Origin: Bryobacteraceae bacterium
GTDB lineage: Bacteria > Acidobacteriota > Terriglobia > Bryobacterales > Bryobacteraceae
NCBI GenBank assembly: GCA_947458745.1
Contig: CANGYQ010000005.1
Span: 186,001 to 250,000 of the forward strand
Reading direction: 5' to 3'
DNA length: 64,000 nucleotides
Within the stretch, counting starts at the first letter, position 1, and every line of letters starts with the position of its first letter. The notes beneath the pieces were generated by a model, which saw only the letters and a list, made by a program, of their open reading frames with translations, did no database searches and was not told where the DNA came from. Position numbers and translations under genes: made by a program. Below are positions 44,141 to 52,604 of this stretch, piece after piece.

Positions 44141-45628
44141 ATGCTCAGAATCGCCATCTTCATTCCCGCAGCCCTGCTGGCCGCCGATGTCGGCTCCATC
44201 TCCTTTCCTGTGACGGGCACACCGGAAACCCGCGTCTGCTTCGAACGCGGCGTCGCTATGCTGCATAACTTCTGGTTTGAAGAAGCGCGCGAGCAGTTCC
44301 AACAGTGCACCCAGGCCACCCCACAGTTTGCCATGGGCTACTGGGGGGTGGCGATGACCTACAACCACTCACTGTGGATGCGGGTTTGGCCTGAAGATGC
44401 GCGGGCCGCGCTGGACAAGATCAAGGACGAATCGAAGCTGACCGCGCGGGAGCGCGCCTTCATTGCCGCCGCCCGGACCTTGTTCTCCAAGACCGGCGAC
44501 AAGCTGCACCGCGAAAAGGCGTACTCGGCGGCGATGGAAAAAATCTACCTCCACTATCCCGGTGACTTTGAAGCGGCTACGTTCTATGCGCTCTCGTTGC
44601 TGGGCCAGGTCCGGCCGGGCGATGCCGGGTATGCGCGCCAAGCGAAGGCTGGCGCCATCGCGCTCGACGTCTACGCCAAGAATCCCAACCACCCCGGCGC
44701 GGCCCACTACATCATCCACGCCTTTGACGACCCGGACCACGCCATCATCGCGCTGCCGGCTGCTCGCCGCTATGCCGAAATCGCGCCGGAAGCGCACCAT
44801 GCCCGCCACATGCCGTCGCATATCTTTCTGCAGTTGGGTATGTGGGATGACGTCGTGAAGTCGAACGAATCCTCCTGGGCCGCCTCCGTCGCCTGGCAGA
44901 AGCGGAAGGGACACGCGCTTTCGGTTCGCGACTATCACAGCCAGTTCTGGATGGCCTACGGCTACCTCCAACAGGGCCGCTACGCCGATGCCTGGAAAGT
45001 CTATGAGCAGAAGAAGGCGGACATTATTGAGGCGCAGGGAGCGGGTACGGTCTACAACTACTTTCCCGATCTGGCGGCCGCCATCATTTTCGAAACCGGG
45101 GAATGGGACAAAGCCCAGACCGCCTTTAACGACCCAGTGACGATTCGCCGCGCTGGCGGTGACGACCACGCGCACGCCCCCGCCGCCGGACGCAGGGCGA
45201 GCGAAGCGTTCACCAAAGGGATGGCGGCGGCCATCAAGGGCGATTCTCCGGCTGCCTGGTTGGACCTGCTGGAACAGGCCCGCCAGATCGACGACCAGAA
45301 GGGGGCCAAGGTGTCTGCCGCTGCCTATGAGGCGCGCATGCTGATGATCAAGGCCGCCCAAGCCCAGCGCGCTCAAAAGGCGGACGAAATGACCGCCCTG
45401 ATGCAGCGCGCCACGCAATTGGAAGAGATGGATAAAGCCCCCAGCGGCCCGCCGGAGATCACCAAGCCCTCGCATGAACTGTTCGGCGAACTGCTACTGG
45501 ATGCCGGGCGCCCCAAGGAAGCGGCCGTCCAGTTCCGGAAGTCGCTGGAGCGCCAACGCAACCGGACCCGGTCGGTGAAAGGCCTCGCTCGCGCGCTCGC
45601 CACCGGTGGCGCGGAATCCGGCCAGTAA
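44141..45628 (+). CDS. Exported TPR-repeat protein
   Basis: 495 residues from the ATG at 44141, with GGGGG upstream and a short signal segment (MLRIAIFIPAALLAADVG). The N-terminal unit is CFERGVAMLHNFWFEEAREQF in two parts (CFERGVAMLHNFWF, EEAREQF), followed by GYWGVAM and further TPR-like helices to the end. HARHMPSHIFLQLG is a conserved central block with several His. The type is common in Acidobacteriota and related groups. Function not assigned; protein-protein interaction in the periplasm is likely. Convergent with the NTF2-like gene with a one-base gap. Confidence 0.78.
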   Translation: MLRIAIFIPAALLAADVGSISFPVTGTPETRVCFERGVAMLHNFWFEEAREQFQQCTQATPQFAMGYWGVAMTYNHSLWMRVWPEDARAALDKIKDESKLTARERAFIAAARTLFSKTGDKLHREKAYSAAMEKIYLHYPGDFEAATFYALSLLGQVRPGDAGYARQAKAGAIALDVYAKNPNHPGAAHYIIHAFDDPDHAIIALPAARRYAEIAPEAHHARHMPSHIFLQLGMWDDVVKSNESSWAASVAWQKRKGHALSVRDYHSQFWMAYGYLQQGRYADAWKVYEQKKADIIEAQGAGTVYNYFPDLAAAIIFETGEWDKAQTAFNDPVTIRRAGGDDHAHAPAAGRRASEAFTKGMAAAIKGDSPAAWLDLLEQARQIDDQKGAKVSAAAYEARMLMIKAAQAQRAQKADEMTALMQRATQLEEMDKAPSGPPEITKPSHELFGELLLDAGRPKEAAVQFRKSLERQRNRTRSVKGLARALATGGAESGQ

Positions 45629-45629
45629 A

Positions 45630-46100
45630 CTACTTGGCCGGCGGCGGACCCACCGGGCTGGGGGCACACTTGGATGCCTCCACTACGTTGAAGTAGACGC
45701 CCGAGATCTTCCAGCCGTCCGCGGTCTGAAACAGCGTCACGGAATCCACGCCGCAGTGCGTCAGCTTTCCCGAACGGTGAAAGTCATAGGGGGCCCACAG
45801 CGTGGCCATGCCGCCTTCGATCAACACCTTGGGCTGCCACATTCGCTCCAGCAGCGGCTCCTTGGCCGCGCCGATGCGGGTGGCGAATTCGGCTCGGGTG
45901 GAACTGGATAGCGTCTGGTTGGCCCGGATGGAGACAATCTGCGCGCTGGGCGTCATCAGGCTGGTGATTGCCCCCGCGTCACGCGCCGCCATGGCATCAA
46001 ATAGCTTCTGGACCGTCGCCACCACTTCCTGATCCGATGCCGCCGCCGCTGGCTGGACCAGAGTGGCCGCCAGAATGAAGAGTGCTGCGAAGTTGCGCAT
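45630..46100 (-). CDS. Exported NTF2-like (SnoaL/DUF4440-type) protein
   Basis: 156 residues. Signal peptide MRNFAALFILAATLVQPAAAA. The mature domain shows the NTF2-like pattern: VQKLFDAMAARDAGAITSLM in two parts (VQKLFDAMAARD, AITSLM), GGMATLWAPYDF, and a closing DGWKISGVYFNV. The cone-shaped fold binds small molecules; catalysis cannot be judged. Divergent from the DinB-like gene. Confidence 0.78.
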   Translation of the reverse strand: MRNFAALFILAATLVQPAAAASDQEVVATVQKLFDAMAARDAGAITSLMTPSAQIVSIRANQTLSSSTRAEFATRIGAAKEPLLERMWQPKVLIEGGMATLWAPYDFHRSGKLTHCGVDSVTLFQTADGWKISGVYFNVVEASKCAPSPVGPPPAK

Positions 46101-46107
46101 GCCCCAC

Positions 46108-46113
46108 TATAAT
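46108..46113 (+). promoter_or_regulatory. Candidate -10 box of the DinB-like gene
   Basis: A perfect TATAAT sits in the 48-base gap between divergent genes. Transcription would start near 46120, about 29 bases before the GTG at 46149. No good -35 is seen at proper spacing. Confidence 0.3.
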
Positions 46114-46148
46114 CCGCTCTGCCACCAGCGAACTCCCCTCAGCGGGCC

Positions 46149-46673
46149 GTGATTGATAATGAACTCATGATCGAAGCGACGTTTCTCGCCTATGCTCCCA
46201 CGAAGCTGGAGCAGTTGGCCGCGCGCGTTGCCACCTGCCTGGACACGCTCACCGGAGACCAGATCTGGTTCCGCAGCTCCGCCAACTCAAACTCGGTCGG
46301 GAATCTGGTGCTTCACCTGGGTGGTAATGTCCGCCAGTGGATCGGCTACGGCGTCGGCCACCTGCCCGACATCCGCACCCGGGATACGGAATTTGCCGCG
46401 CGCGGCGGCTTGTCGACCGGCGAGCTGAAGCAGCTGCTGGGAACCGTCATCGCCGAAGCGACTGCCACCATCCGGACCTTGGAGCCCGAGCAACTAGCTC
46501 GGCCTGCCTCCATCCAGGGCTACGATCTGACCGTATTTGAGGCTATCATTCACGTCATCGAACACTTTTCTAGTCATACCGGCCAGATCATCTATGCCGC
46601 CAAATTAATGACGGAAAAGGACTTCGGCTTCTACAACTTCCCCCTCAAGCCCGAAGCCGACCGCACGCCGTAG
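46149..46673 (+). CDS. DinB-like (DUF1572-type) four-helix protein
   Basis: 174 residues from a GTG; an ATG at 46167 is the alternative. The four-helix DinB/DUF664 fold is indicated by the His residues of the metal site: LVLHLGGN (about 57) and HVIEHFSSHTGQI (about 136-145). DinB proteins are metal-binding and some are bacillithiol or mycothiol S-transferases. No specific substrate can be assigned. The following 138-base gap is very AT-rich at 46709-46740. Confidence 0.78.
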   Translation: MIDNELMIEATFLAYAPTKLEQLAARVATCLDTLTGDQIWFRSSANSNSVGNLVLHLGGNVRQWIGYGVGHLPDIRTRDTEFAARGGLSTGELKQLLGTVIAEATATIRTLEPEQLARPASIQGYDLTVFEAIIHVIEHFSSHTGQIIYAAKLMTEKDFGFYNFPLKPEADRTP

Positions 46674-46811
46674 GCCCGGTCCACGCTGCCGGCGTAGGGC
46701 ATGTGCTTTCCTTAATAAAAGTTAATTAATAATTTTTTCTGATCGGGCCCATCAAAATCTCTTTCTCCGGTATCTTATTACTGTCGGTCGCCGTCGATAC
46801 AGTTTGGGACC

Positions 46812-47492
46812 ATGTGTGTCCCTCCCAATATGCGCCATGTTGCCATCCGCTCTGTCGCGGTCTTCGCGTGTCTTGCTGTCCTCTCCGTTCGCGGTGAAGG
46901 GTTCGGACCCAGCCTCACCGTCATCCTCGATTTTGAAGACGCCCCCGCCGCCAAATCACTCGGCGAAATGCGCCGTGAAGTGGCCGCCATCATGAAGCGG
47001 ACCGGCCATTCGGTTGATGTGCGCCTACGCTCTGAGACCAGCACCAACGAAGAGTTTGAGGATCTGGTGCTGGTGAAAATGACTGGCACCTGCCGCATGA
47101 ACGGCATCCCCTACTCAGCCTTCATCGATGAACGCGGCCCGTCGCCACTGGCTTGGGCGCACACCGTGGAGGGCGAAATCCTGCCGTTTAGTACGGTCGC
47201 CTGCGACAAAATCCGGCGGACCGTTGGATCCGTTCTGTTTGGCGGCCAGAAGGCGCAGGCCGATCAATTGCTGGGCCGGGCGCTGGGCCGGGTGGTGGCG
47301 CACGAGCTTTATCACATCGTCACCAAGAGTGGAACACACACTAAGTCCGGTGTTTTCAAGGAGTCACTGTCTGGTGCCCAGCTGATCGCTGATCGGCTGG
47401 AATTCCGCGAACAGGACACCCGGCGCCTGCTCCACCATGTCTCCGGCACCTCTCGCCCCACCTTTGCCCGCACCGCCGAAGCCGGTCAATAG
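46812..47492 (+). CDS. Exported orphan protein with an HExxH motif
   Basis: 226 residues; an ATG at 46830 would give a better signal peptide (MRHVAIRSVAVFACLAVLSV). The motif HELYHIV near residue 164 is an HExxH zinc site. It is followed by a possible third ligand (GTHTKSG) and FKESLSGAQLI. DFEDAPAAKSL and a redox-like pair of Cys (TCRMNG, VACDKI) are also present. A small secreted metalloprotease is the best reading, but no family is recognised. Alone on its strand with an AT-rich upstream region. Confidence 0.62.
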   Translation: MCVPPNMRHVAIRSVAVFACLAVLSVRGEGFGPSLTVILDFEDAPAAKSLGEMRREVAAIMKRTGHSVDVRLRSETSTNEEFEDLVLVKMTGTCRMNGIPYSAFIDERGPSPLAWAHTVEGEILPFSTVACDKIRRTVGSVLFGGQKAQADQLLGRALGRVVAHELYHIVTKSGTHTKSGVFKESLSGAQLIADRLEFREQDTRRLLHHVSGTSRPTFARTAEAGQ

Positions 47493-47549
47493 CAAAATTT
47501 TATCGGGCGGATTCCTATTTCGATCTGGTAAAAAGCCGAGGATCTCGAC

Positions 47550-47704
47550 TATACTTACGTGTAATCCGTCCTAGGGACGGGCGAGGACCGTTTTGGGAAT
47601 GATCCCGAGCGGGCCTCCACATAAGATTGTCTTGCTGCCACGTGTTGCAGCCCCTAGCGCTCCCCGCACATCGAGCGCGCAAAATTGCACTTCAGGGGAT
47701 CTAC
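47550..47704 (+). promoter_or_regulatory. -10 box and structured 5' leader of the second TonB-type receptor
   Basis: TATACT lies at 47550-47555 and the ATG follows at 47705, leaving a leader of about 140 bases. Within it are a six-base-pair hairpin CCGTCC-TAG-GGACGG (47566-47580) and GGGA/TCCC (47595-47606). No known riboswitch was recognised. The -35 region is poor. Confidence 0.35.
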
Positions 47705-50700
47705 ATGAAAGCAGTCTCAAATTTTGTCAGGCTCCTTCCCGCTCTTGCCCTGCTGACCGGCTTGTCCATCAATTCCTATGGCCAGTCGATCTATGGCGGC
47801 GTGCGCGGCTTGGTAGTCGATGCTTCCGGTGGCGCACTAGCCAACGCGAAAGTGACGCTCACGGACGAAGGCACCAACGCCTCCCGTGCCACTGTCACCA
47901 GTGCCTCCGGCGAATACAACTTCTCATCCGTGGTTCCGGCGACGTACTCCATCGTCGCGGAATCGCCGGGCTTCAAAAAGGTGGAACGCAAGGGCGTCAT
48001 TATCGGCACCCAGCAGTTCCTCACCGTCGACGTCAAGCTGGAAGTCGGCAATGTCACCGAGAGCATCATGGTCACCGAAGAAGTGCCGCTGATTGAAACG
48101 GCGAATGCTTCGCAAGGTCAGGTGATTGATCGTCAGAAGCTGATCGACCTGCCGAACCTGGGCCGCAACCCGTACATGTTCTCCCGCCTGGCTCCGAACG
48201 TGCAGCAGACCGGCAATCCGGCCTACGCCCGCATGCAGGACCAGTCTGGTTCATCGCAGATTTCCATCGCCGGCGGCCCGGTCCGCGGCAACAACTACCT
48301 GATCGACGGCGTCGCCATAACCGACATGGCCAACCGCGCCATTATCGTCGCGTCACTGGAAGCCGTTCAGGAAGTTAAAGTTCAGGCTAATACGTACGAC
48401 GCCGAAATCGGGCGCTCCGGTGGCGGCATGTTTAACGCCTTTTTGAAGAGCGGCACCAATTCCTACCATGGTTCGCTCGGCGGCTACATTCGCGAAACCG
48501 AATGGCTGGCCAACAGCTTCTTCTCCAACCGCGCCGGCCGCGGCATCACCGACCAGCCCTTCCGTAACTACTACGGCAGCTTCGGCGGCAAGGTTTGGAT
48601 CCCGAAGATCTACGACGGCAAGAACCGCACCTTCTTCTGGGGTACTTTTGAGGGCTATCGCGACACCCAGGCCAACGCCGGCGTGACGCAGGTTCCCACC
48701 GCGGCGGAGCGCGCGGGCGACTTCTCGTCCTCTCTGGTTCGCGCCGGCGGTCCGGTCCGCGTGATCTATGATCCGCTCACCACGACGGCCACGGGCACCC
48801 GCACGCCCTTCTCCGGTAACCGGATCCCGGCCGGCCGCATCAGTCCGATCGGCAGTGCGATTGCTGCTACTTTCCCGGCTCCGCTCAACACGGCACGGTT
48901 TTACGGCGACAACAACATGCCGTATTTCGCCCAGCTGCCTTCCGTCGCGGACCAGAAGACCTTCAAGTTCGACCACAAGATCACTGAATGGTGGTCGGCC
49001 AATATCTCTTATCTGCGTTACAACTCGCTGGAGCCCGGTGAAACCTGGTTTGCCAGCCCGTCCTCGCCGCAACAGTGGCGCCTGGACCGCCGCGTCGATT
49101 CGACTCAGATCAACAGCACGATGACGCTGAACCCGACCACGGTTCTCGCTCTTCGCTATGGTTACAACCGCTTCCCGAACTACGGCTTCCAAAAGAGCCA
49201 GGGCTTCAATGTGGCTTCGCTGGGCTTCAATCAGGCTTTTGTGAACGCCATCCCCTCCGCCACCTTCCCGGCGGTCTCTTTTGAGAACTTCTACGCCGGC
49301 GACAACATGGGCACCAATAACAACTTCCTGCTGGTTCCGAATTCGAAGAACCTGCACGGCACGCTGTCCAAGTTCATCGGCAAGCATAGCGTGAAGATTG
49401 GCTCGGATTACCGCCGCATCAAGGCTTCCGGTGCTGACTTCGGTAACTCCGCTGGCCAGTTTAGCTTCACCGACCAGTTCACCCGCGCTGACTTTAATCG
49501 TGGCGACGGTGCCTCGGGTTCGGATCTGGCGAGCCTCCTGCTGGGCTACCCGGCCGGTGCCAATGGCTTTGTTCCCTCGACGCTGCACAACTACGCCGAC
49601 TACGTCTCCGCCTTCGTGCAGGACGACTTCCGCTTCAACTCCAAGCTGACCATCACCTTCGGCCTGCGCTGGGAACGGGAAACCGGCCTGAAGGAACGCA
49701 ACAACAACATCATCACGGGCTTTGACCCTTCGGCGCTGAACTCCATCAGCACGGCCTCCGGCGTCGCCACCCGCGGTGCGGTTCAGTTTGCGGGTCTTGG
49801 CGGTGCCAATACCTACGTTGGCAACCCCAATAACAACAAGCTCTCCCCCCGCATTGGGTTGGCTTACCAAGTGAACTCCAAGACCACCATCCGCGGTGGT
49901 TATGGCGTCTTCTGGGCCCCGCAAACCGCTCAGGGCGGCGTCTACCTGCCGGAAGGCTTTACCGCTTCCACGCAGCCGCTGACGTCTCTCGACGGCAACC
50001 GTACCCCCAACCCGGCCACCACCTTGGCCAACGTGTTCTCCAGCGGCTTTGATCGGCCGGTGGGCAACCGTTTGGGCGACCAGACCGGTATCGGCAAGGC
50101 TCTGACGATTTTTGACCCGAACGCCAAGTCGCCCTACGTGCAGCAGTACTCGGTCGACATCCAGCGCGAACTGCCGTTCAGCATGGCGATGTCGGTGGCC
50201 TACGTGGGCTCCCGCTCGACCAACCTGACCATCAATTCGGCGGCCATCAATATCAACCAGGTGGAAGCCCGTCACTATGGTCTGGGTGCCGGTCCTCTGT
50301 CCGCCGCGACCGCCAATCCCTACTTCGGTAAGGGGGGTGTGGCTGGTTTGGCCGGGGCGACGGTTTCTCAGGCGCAGTTGCTACGGCCCTTTCCGGCCTT
50401 TGGCAACCTGAACTACCAGTTCGCTGACTATGGCCGGGCCCGCTACGACTCCATGGCCTTCCGTATCCAGAAACGCATGAGCCAGGGCTTGAATTTCCTC
50501 TATGCGTTCACCTGGTCCAAGAATCTGGACAACGTCTCCGGCGGCGCAGGCAACAACCTGAATGGCGGCGGCGCTGCTCCTCAGAACGTCTACGACCTAG
50601 GCTCGGAGTATGGTCTGTCGAACATCGACGCCACCACCCGCAACAGCTTGGCGATCACCTACGAACTGCCGTTCGGCAAGGGTAAGGCCTTCGGCGGCGG

Positions 50701-51190
50701 CGTGAATCGCTGGGCCGATATGGCCATCGGCGGCTGGACGATCAACTCGGTGGCGGTCATCAACGGCGGCTTCCCGATCCAGATCCGGCAGAACGCTAAC
50801 AACAACGGCGTAATCTTCGCCTCCAGCCAGCGGCCCAATGCCACTGGCTCCAACCCGTTCGCGGGTGGCGACAAGACGCAATGGACCGATGGCGCGGGTT
50901 ACCTCAACGCCTCGGCCTTCTCGATTGCTCCGGCGCTGACTTTCGGCAATGTCAGCCGTACGATCTCCACCCGCGGACTGCGGCAGAACAACTGGGACAT
51001 TTCGCTGTTCAAGAACTTCACGATCACTGAGCGCTTCAAGGCTCAGTTCCGTGCCGAGGCGCTCAACGCCATGAACACGCCGATGTTCCGTGCCCCGAAT
51101 GCTCTAGTTGGCAACTCCGCGTTTGGTAAGATCACCCAGCAGGCCAACTTCGCGCGAATGATGCAACTCGGCCTCCGTCTCTACTTCTAG
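47705..51190 (+). CDS. TonB-dependent-receptor-like outer-membrane protein with carboxypeptidase-like N-terminal domain (second)
   Basis: 1161 residues from the ATG at 47705, with AGGGGAT upstream. Signal peptide ends near INSYGQ. Residues about 25-110 are the carboxypeptidase-regulatory-like domain (VRGLVVDASGGALANAKV). The plug has GRNPYMFSRLAPNVQ and IGRSGGGMFNAF. A large barrel follows, ending LGLRLYF. It is a paralogue of the receptor at 22719. The downstream Tat-exported aminotransferase and SulP permease may belong to the same uptake theme. Ligand unknown. Confidence 0.9.
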   Translation: MKAVSNFVRLLPALALLTGLSINSYGQSIYGGVRGLVVDASGGALANAKVTLTDEGTNASRATVTSASGEYNFSSVVPATYSIVAESPGFKKVERKGVIIGTQQFLTVDVKLEVGNVTESIMVTEEVPLIETANASQGQVIDRQKLIDLPNLGRNPYMFSRLAPNVQQTGNPAYARMQDQSGSSQISIAGGPVRGNNYLIDGVAITDMANRAIIVASLEAVQEVKVQANTYDAEIGRSGGGMFNAFLKSGTNSYHGSLGGYIRETEWLANSFFSNRAGRGITDQPFRNYYGSFGGKVWIPKIYDGKNRTFFWGTFEGYRDTQANAGVTQVPTAAERAGDFSSSLVRAGGPVRVIYDPLTTTATGTRTPFSGNRIPAGRISPIGSAIAATFPAPLNTARFYGDNNMPYFAQLPSVADQKTFKFDHKITEWWSANISYLRYNSLEPGETWFASPSSPQQWRLDRRVDSTQINSTMTLNPTTVLALRYGYNRFPNYGFQKSQGFNVASLGFNQAFVNAIPSATFPAVSFENFYAGDNMGTNNNFLLVPNSKNLHGTLSKFIGKHSVKIGSDYRRIKASGADFGNSAGQFSFTDQFTRADFNRGDGASGSDLASLLLGYPAGANGFVPSTLHNYADYVSAFVQDDFRFNSKLTITFGLRWERETGLKERNNNIITGFDPSALNSISTASGVATRGAVQFAGLGGANTYVGNPNNNKLSPRIGLAYQVNSKTTIRGGYGVFWAPQTAQGGVYLPEGFTASTQPLTSLDGNRTPNPATTLANVFSSGFDRPVGNRLGDQTGIGKALTIFDPNAKSPYVQQYSVDIQRELPFSMAMSVAYVGSRSTNLTINSAAININQVEARHYGLGAGPLSAATANPYFGKGGVAGLAGATVSQAQLLRPFPAFGNLNYQFADYGRARYDSMAFRIQKRMSQGLNFLYAFTWSKNLDNVSGGAGNNLNGGGAAPQNVYDLGSEYGLSNIDATTRNSLAITYELPFGKGKAFGGGVNRWADMAIGGWTINSVAVINGGFPIQIRQNANNNGVIFASSQRPNATGSNPFAGGDKTQWTDGAGYLNASAFSIAPALTFGNVSRTISTRGLRQNNWDISLFKNFTITERFKAQFRAEALNAMNTPMFRAPNALVGNSAFGKITQQANFARMMQLGLRLYF

Positions 51191-51239
51191 TCCGGGAAAC
51201 CGGCTGGAACTTGTTTCGGAAAAGTTTTCACAACCCTGG

Positions 51240-51263
51240 GCCGCCGGTTTCATAACCGGCGGC
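51240..51263 (+). terminator. Hairpin terminator after the second TonB-type receptor
   Basis: GCCGCCGGTT (51240-51249) and AACCGGCGGC (51254-51263) form a perfect ten-base-pair stem with loop TCAT. Only TTAT follows, so termination may be weak. A TATACT at 51265-51270 immediately after it could be the -10 box of the aminotransferase gene. Confidence 0.6.
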
Positions 51264-51314
51264 TTATACTAATAGGATCAGTAGCAATCTCTTTCGAGAG
51301 GAAAGATAAACGCC

Positions 51315-52469
51315 ATGAACGATCTGCTCAACACCGAGGTTTCTCGGGACATTCTGAAGCGCGGCTTCTCCCGCCGGGCTTTTGGAAAATTCACCACCCT
51401 CATGACTGCTGGCGCCAGCCTGCCGTTCTACAATGAAGCTGCCCTGGCCCAGGGCCTGTCCGCTATGCGTGGCCTTCCTCCGGATGCCGTTCGCATTAAC
51501 GCCAATGAGAACCCGCTCGGCCCTTGCAACGAAGCCGCCGAAGCGATCTATGGTGTGGTGAAAAAGGGTGGCCGTTACCTGTACGAAGAGACCTTCGGCT
51601 TCACCAAGCTGCAGGCTGACCTGGAAGGTTTGAAGCCCAACTACGTGGTTCCGTTCGCCGGCTCCAGCGCTCCGCTGCACCAGGCCGTGATGGCGTTCAC
51701 TTCGCCCTCCCGTCCGCTGGTGATGGGCGACCCCGGCTACGAAGCTGCTGATCGCGCGGCCAAGTTCGTTGGCGCCAAGACCATCAAGGTCCCGCTGGCC
51801 AAGGACTACTCGCACGACGTCAAGGCGATGGTGGCGGCGTCCCCCACCGCTGGCGTTATCTACATCTGCAACCCCAACAACCCCACCGGTACGTTGACCA
51901 AGCGCAAGGACATCGAATTCGTCCTGGCCAACATGCCCAAGGGTTCCATCCTGCTGCTCGACGAAGCCTACATCCACCTCACCGGTGAAGGCGCTGGTTC
52001 CGACCTCGTCGCCGCGGACAAGGACATCATCATCCTGCGCACCTTCTCCAAGCTCTACGGCATGGCTGGCCTGCGCGCCGGTGCGGCATTCGGCCGTCCG
52101 GACCTGCTGGCCAAGATGACCCCCTACGGCGCCGGCGCTCTGCCTGTGACCGGTGTGGTGGGTGCCACCGCCAGCCTGAAGGTGTCCAAGACCCTGGTTC
52201 CGGAGCGCGCCGCCATCATCGGTGCCGTCCGCCAGGATGTCATGAACTACCTGACGCAGAAGAAGATCGCGTTCGTGCCTTCGGTTTCGAACAAGATCAT
52301 GATCGACGTGAAGCGCCCCGGCGCTGAAGTGTTCGAAGCCATGGTCAAGGAAAAGGTCGTCATCGGCCGTACCTGGGCTGCCTGGCCGAACCACGTCCGC
52401 GTGTCCATCGGCACCAAGGACGAAATGGAGAAGTTCAAGACGGCTTTCTCCAAAGTCATGGGTGTGTAG
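51315..52469 (+). CDS. Tat-exported PLP-dependent aminotransferase (HisC-like fold type I)
   Basis: 384 residues. The N-terminus has a Tat signal (SRRAFGKF at 19-26, then TTLMTAGASLPFY). The enzyme shows NANENPLGPC (as in histidinol-phosphate aminotransferases), CNPNNPTGT, LLDEAY and K246 in TFSKLYGMAGLRAG as the PLP lysine. The cofactor would be loaded before Tat export. Export is unusual for this fold. The substrate may be an amino acid or peptide-derived compound entering through the adjacent receptor. RBS GAGGAAAG is present. Confidence 0.86.
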   Translation: MNDLLNTEVSRDILKRGFSRRAFGKFTTLMTAGASLPFYNEAALAQGLSAMRGLPPDAVRINANENPLGPCNEAAEAIYGVVKKGGRYLYEETFGFTKLQADLEGLKPNYVVPFAGSSAPLHQAVMAFTSPSRPLVMGDPGYEAADRAAKFVGAKTIKVPLAKDYSHDVKAMVAASPTAGVIYICNPNNPTGTLTKRKDIEFVLANMPKGSILLLDEAYIHLTGEGAGSDLVAADKDIIILRTFSKLYGMAGLRAGAAFGRPDLLAKMTPYGAGALPVTGVVGATASLKVSKTLVPERAAIIGAVRQDVMNYLTQKKIAFVPSVSNKIMIDVKRPGAEVFEAMVKEKVVIGRTWAAWPNHVRVSIGTKDEMEKFKTAFSKVMGV

Positions 52470-52483
52470 TTTTCTCCCGGTCT

Positions 52484-52581
52484 GGGGCGAGGCGTCATGC
52501 TTCGCCCCGGACGCCTGCAATCCTCTCCCGGCGAGCCCCTGTCGGCCTGCCTTATTTTGTCCCGTCCCCGGTCCGGACAGG
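52484..52581 (+). promoter_or_regulatory. Mutually exclusive hairpins upstream of the SulP gene
   Basis: Two seven-base pairings interlace: GGGGCGA (52484-52490) with TCGCCCC (52502-52508), and AGGCGTC (52490-52496) with GACGCCT (52510-52516). The arms share base 52490 and leave loops too short for a pseudoknot, so only one hairpin can form at a time. A third pairing, CCTGTC (52538-52543) with GACAGG (52576-52581), lies closer to the SulP ATG. The layout would suit attenuation, but no T-run or known riboswitch is seen. Confidence 0.35.
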
Positions 52582-52604
52582 CTTCATCTAAGGTCTAGTC
52601 ATCG

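Noticed and set aside
48353-50275. 640-codon minus-strand frame opposite the second receptor
   Set aside because: The product has the Arg/Val/Gly bias of an antisense shadow, and the plus-strand gene shows full receptor domains.
52484-52516. H-type pseudoknot from the interlaced stems
   Set aside because: The connecting loops have 0 and 1 base, too short to cross seven-base-pair stems; alternative hairpins are more likely.
51264-52520. 418-codon minus-strand frame opposite the aminotransferase
   Set aside because: The plus strand encodes all PLP-enzyme motifs; the antisense product is His/Gly-rich and unrecognisable.
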